Source: Liolophura sinensis (lineage: Eukaryota; Mollusca; Polyplacophora; Chitonida; Chitonidae). Taken from it: a DNA stretch of 64,000 nucleotides. This document shows, piece after piece, positions 62,925-64,000 of the stretch. The notes beneath the pieces are model-generated. The model did no database searches, had not been told where the DNA came from, and saw only the letters and a list, made by a program, of their open reading frames with translations. The stretch is from assembly GCF_032854445.1 (NCBI RefSeq), contig NW_027017956.1:310001-374000 (forward strand), written 5' to 3'. How positions within the stretch are numbered: the first letter of the stretch is position 1; each line of letters opens with the position of its first letter. The translations under genes were made by a program, and so were the position numbers.

Positions 62925-63290
62925 ACCGGCCCGGATAGCACAGTTGGTAGAGCGTCCGCTTCGGGACCGGTAGATCCAGGATCAATCCTTGGTCGAGTCA
63001 CACCTAAGACTTTAAAAGAGGAAGTTGTGACATCCTCGTTTGGCGTTCAGCATGAAGGGGGATAGTGCAACGACTGGTTGACCCGTTTCAGTATAATGGC
63101 TCGGGCGGGGCGGCTTACTTGCCTTCGGTAAGTCGTCTCAGTGATGCAGCACTAAATGAAAGAGCGGTGAAAATCCGTCCTGCAAAAAGGAGGCACATTA
63201 CACGTGCATGCACCCTAATGATTCCTTCGTCGTCATATGACTGAAAAATTGTTGAGTACGACGTTAAACCCCAAGCACTCACTCACTCAC
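62925..63290 (+). mobile_element. tRNA-derived SINE, copy 13
   Basis: Box A at 62936-62947 and box B-like motif at 62979-62989. Same GTGACATCCTC and extra G as copy 9, with private AAATGAAAGAGCGG and TGCAAAAAGG. Flanking repeats lie at 62913-62924 and 63291-63302. The original 3' flank is retained. Confidence 0.88.
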
Positions 63291-63302
63291 TCAGTTGCAC
63301 AG

Positions 63303-63359
63303 CGACATACATGTCTATACAGAAAAATGCTATCTGATCGCAGTCAGTGTAAAATTCCT
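63303..63359 (+). other. Intact 3' flank of the SINE insertion site (second copy)
   Basis: Same as 47896-47952, including the 37-bp partner (63304-63340) of the spacer's 3' end. Only cassettes 9 and 13 preserve it. Confidence 0.75.
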
Positions 63360-63492
63360 GACGGTGTTTACTGTGCAGCAGAGATTCAGGATGGTGCTTA
63401 CTGTGTAGCAGAGTTTCAGGATGGTATTTACTGTGCAGCAGAGATTCAGGATGGTGTTTACGGTGCAACAGAGATTCAGTATGGTGTTAATT
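63360..63492 (+). repeat. 30-bp minisatellite, second locus
   Basis: Copy of the minisatellite at 47953-48085, offset by 15,407 bp, with the same number and order of units. The identical unit count shows it was copied as part of a larger duplication and has not changed length since. Confidence 0.85.
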
Positions 63493-64000
63493 GATTTAAT
63501 CAACGATTCAGGAAAACACAGTGATCCAGGTTTAGAAGCTTCAGGTTATATTAATATCTTGAAGTAATGATACTGCGTTGCTTGAAACCATTTAAACATC
63601 CGAATTCCACTGACTCTGTCAACACGCTGGATGAAAGAATATATTGGAGTGAAATCAGATAGAGAAACACATGATTTTCTATCGGCCTCACAACGTTTTA
63701 CATTTAACTTACTTATTTAATTTTTGTTTGAGGAGGGCCTCAGTTACCGAGGGGGTCAGCACGCCATCGCCCTCTGTAATCCCACATGGAACACTGGGGT
63801 TAGAGCTGATTTCCTAGCTGGCACCATCTTTTAAGTGCCAATATTGAGAAATGCCTTCTATTTCTTCTCAACGATCAACGGTACAAAGACGCAGTTTGGA
63901 CCAAATACACGCTAAAAAGCTCATCTTATCCCCACACATTATCCACACTAAATCTTTCATTTTTCCCCTCAGCTGAAATAGACTAAATCCAGTTAAAGAG
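63493..64000. other. Non-satellite segment after the 30-bp minisatellite (second copy, cut by window end)
   Basis: Near-identical to 48086-48593; one difference seen is AAATCTTTCATTT here against AAATATTTCATTT. The window stops about a dozen bases before the position where satellite resumes in the first copy. No gene recognised. Confidence 0.7.

Overview
This window is eukaryotic repeat DNA with no protein-coding gene I can support. It is a complex AT-rich satellite locus: a minisatellite of about 41 bp fills thirteen blocks (about 45.8 kb of the 64 kb by my coordinates). The blocks are separated by thirteen complete copies of a composite 'spacer + SINE' cassette, plus the 3' end of a fourteenth SINE at base 1. 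The SINE is tRNA-derived, with box A and box B-like motifs, a central body and an ACTC-repeat tail. From memory this architecture and tail are typical of molluscan genomes, so a mollusc (perhaps a gastropod) is my best guess. That is an inference, not something the window proves.

Layout. Each cassette is an 896-bp non-satellite spacer followed by a SINE of about 0.36 kb, all on the + strand. SINEs start at 1807, 5028, 13619, 17081, 21167, 29747, 38335, 41551, 47518, 51744, 54963, 59049 and 62925. Every complete SINE is flanked by the same 12-bp direct repeat TCAGTTGCACAG, so one SINE insertion was captured and then amplified with the array. Satellite block lengths are quantised: 1941 bp (three times), 2803 bp (twice) and 7305 bp (twice, plus one of 7313 bp). 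The others are 713, 2187, 4684, 2243 and 2597 bp. After SINEs 9 (47518) and 13 (62925) the satellite does not follow directly. Instead there is a 30-bp minisatellite and about 0.5 kb of other sequence, repeated 15.4 kb apart and cut by the window end in the second copy.

Hierarchy. The 41-bp monomer forms 6-monomer units of 246 bp. These lie inside a 2088-bp higher-order repeat of about 51 monomers, tandemly repeated in the long blocks. The blocks plus cassettes form composite units of 3.2 to 8.6 kb, and these recur as still larger duplications (units 1-2 and 10-11 are about 49.94 kb apart). Spacers fall into haplotypes A (copies 1, 3, 5, 6, 7, 10, 12), B (2, 4, 8, 11) and an A/B chimera C (9, 13). 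All four B spacers follow the short block class. Unequal crossing-over and gene conversion explain the mosaic.

Function. Nothing here encodes a recognisable protein. The most biologically suggestive element is the regular placement of RNA polymerase III-type internal promoters reading from each SINE into the satellite, together with a short inverted repeat in most 41-bp monomers. Whether the locus is centromeric, heterochromatic, transcribed or inert cannot be decided from sequence alone.
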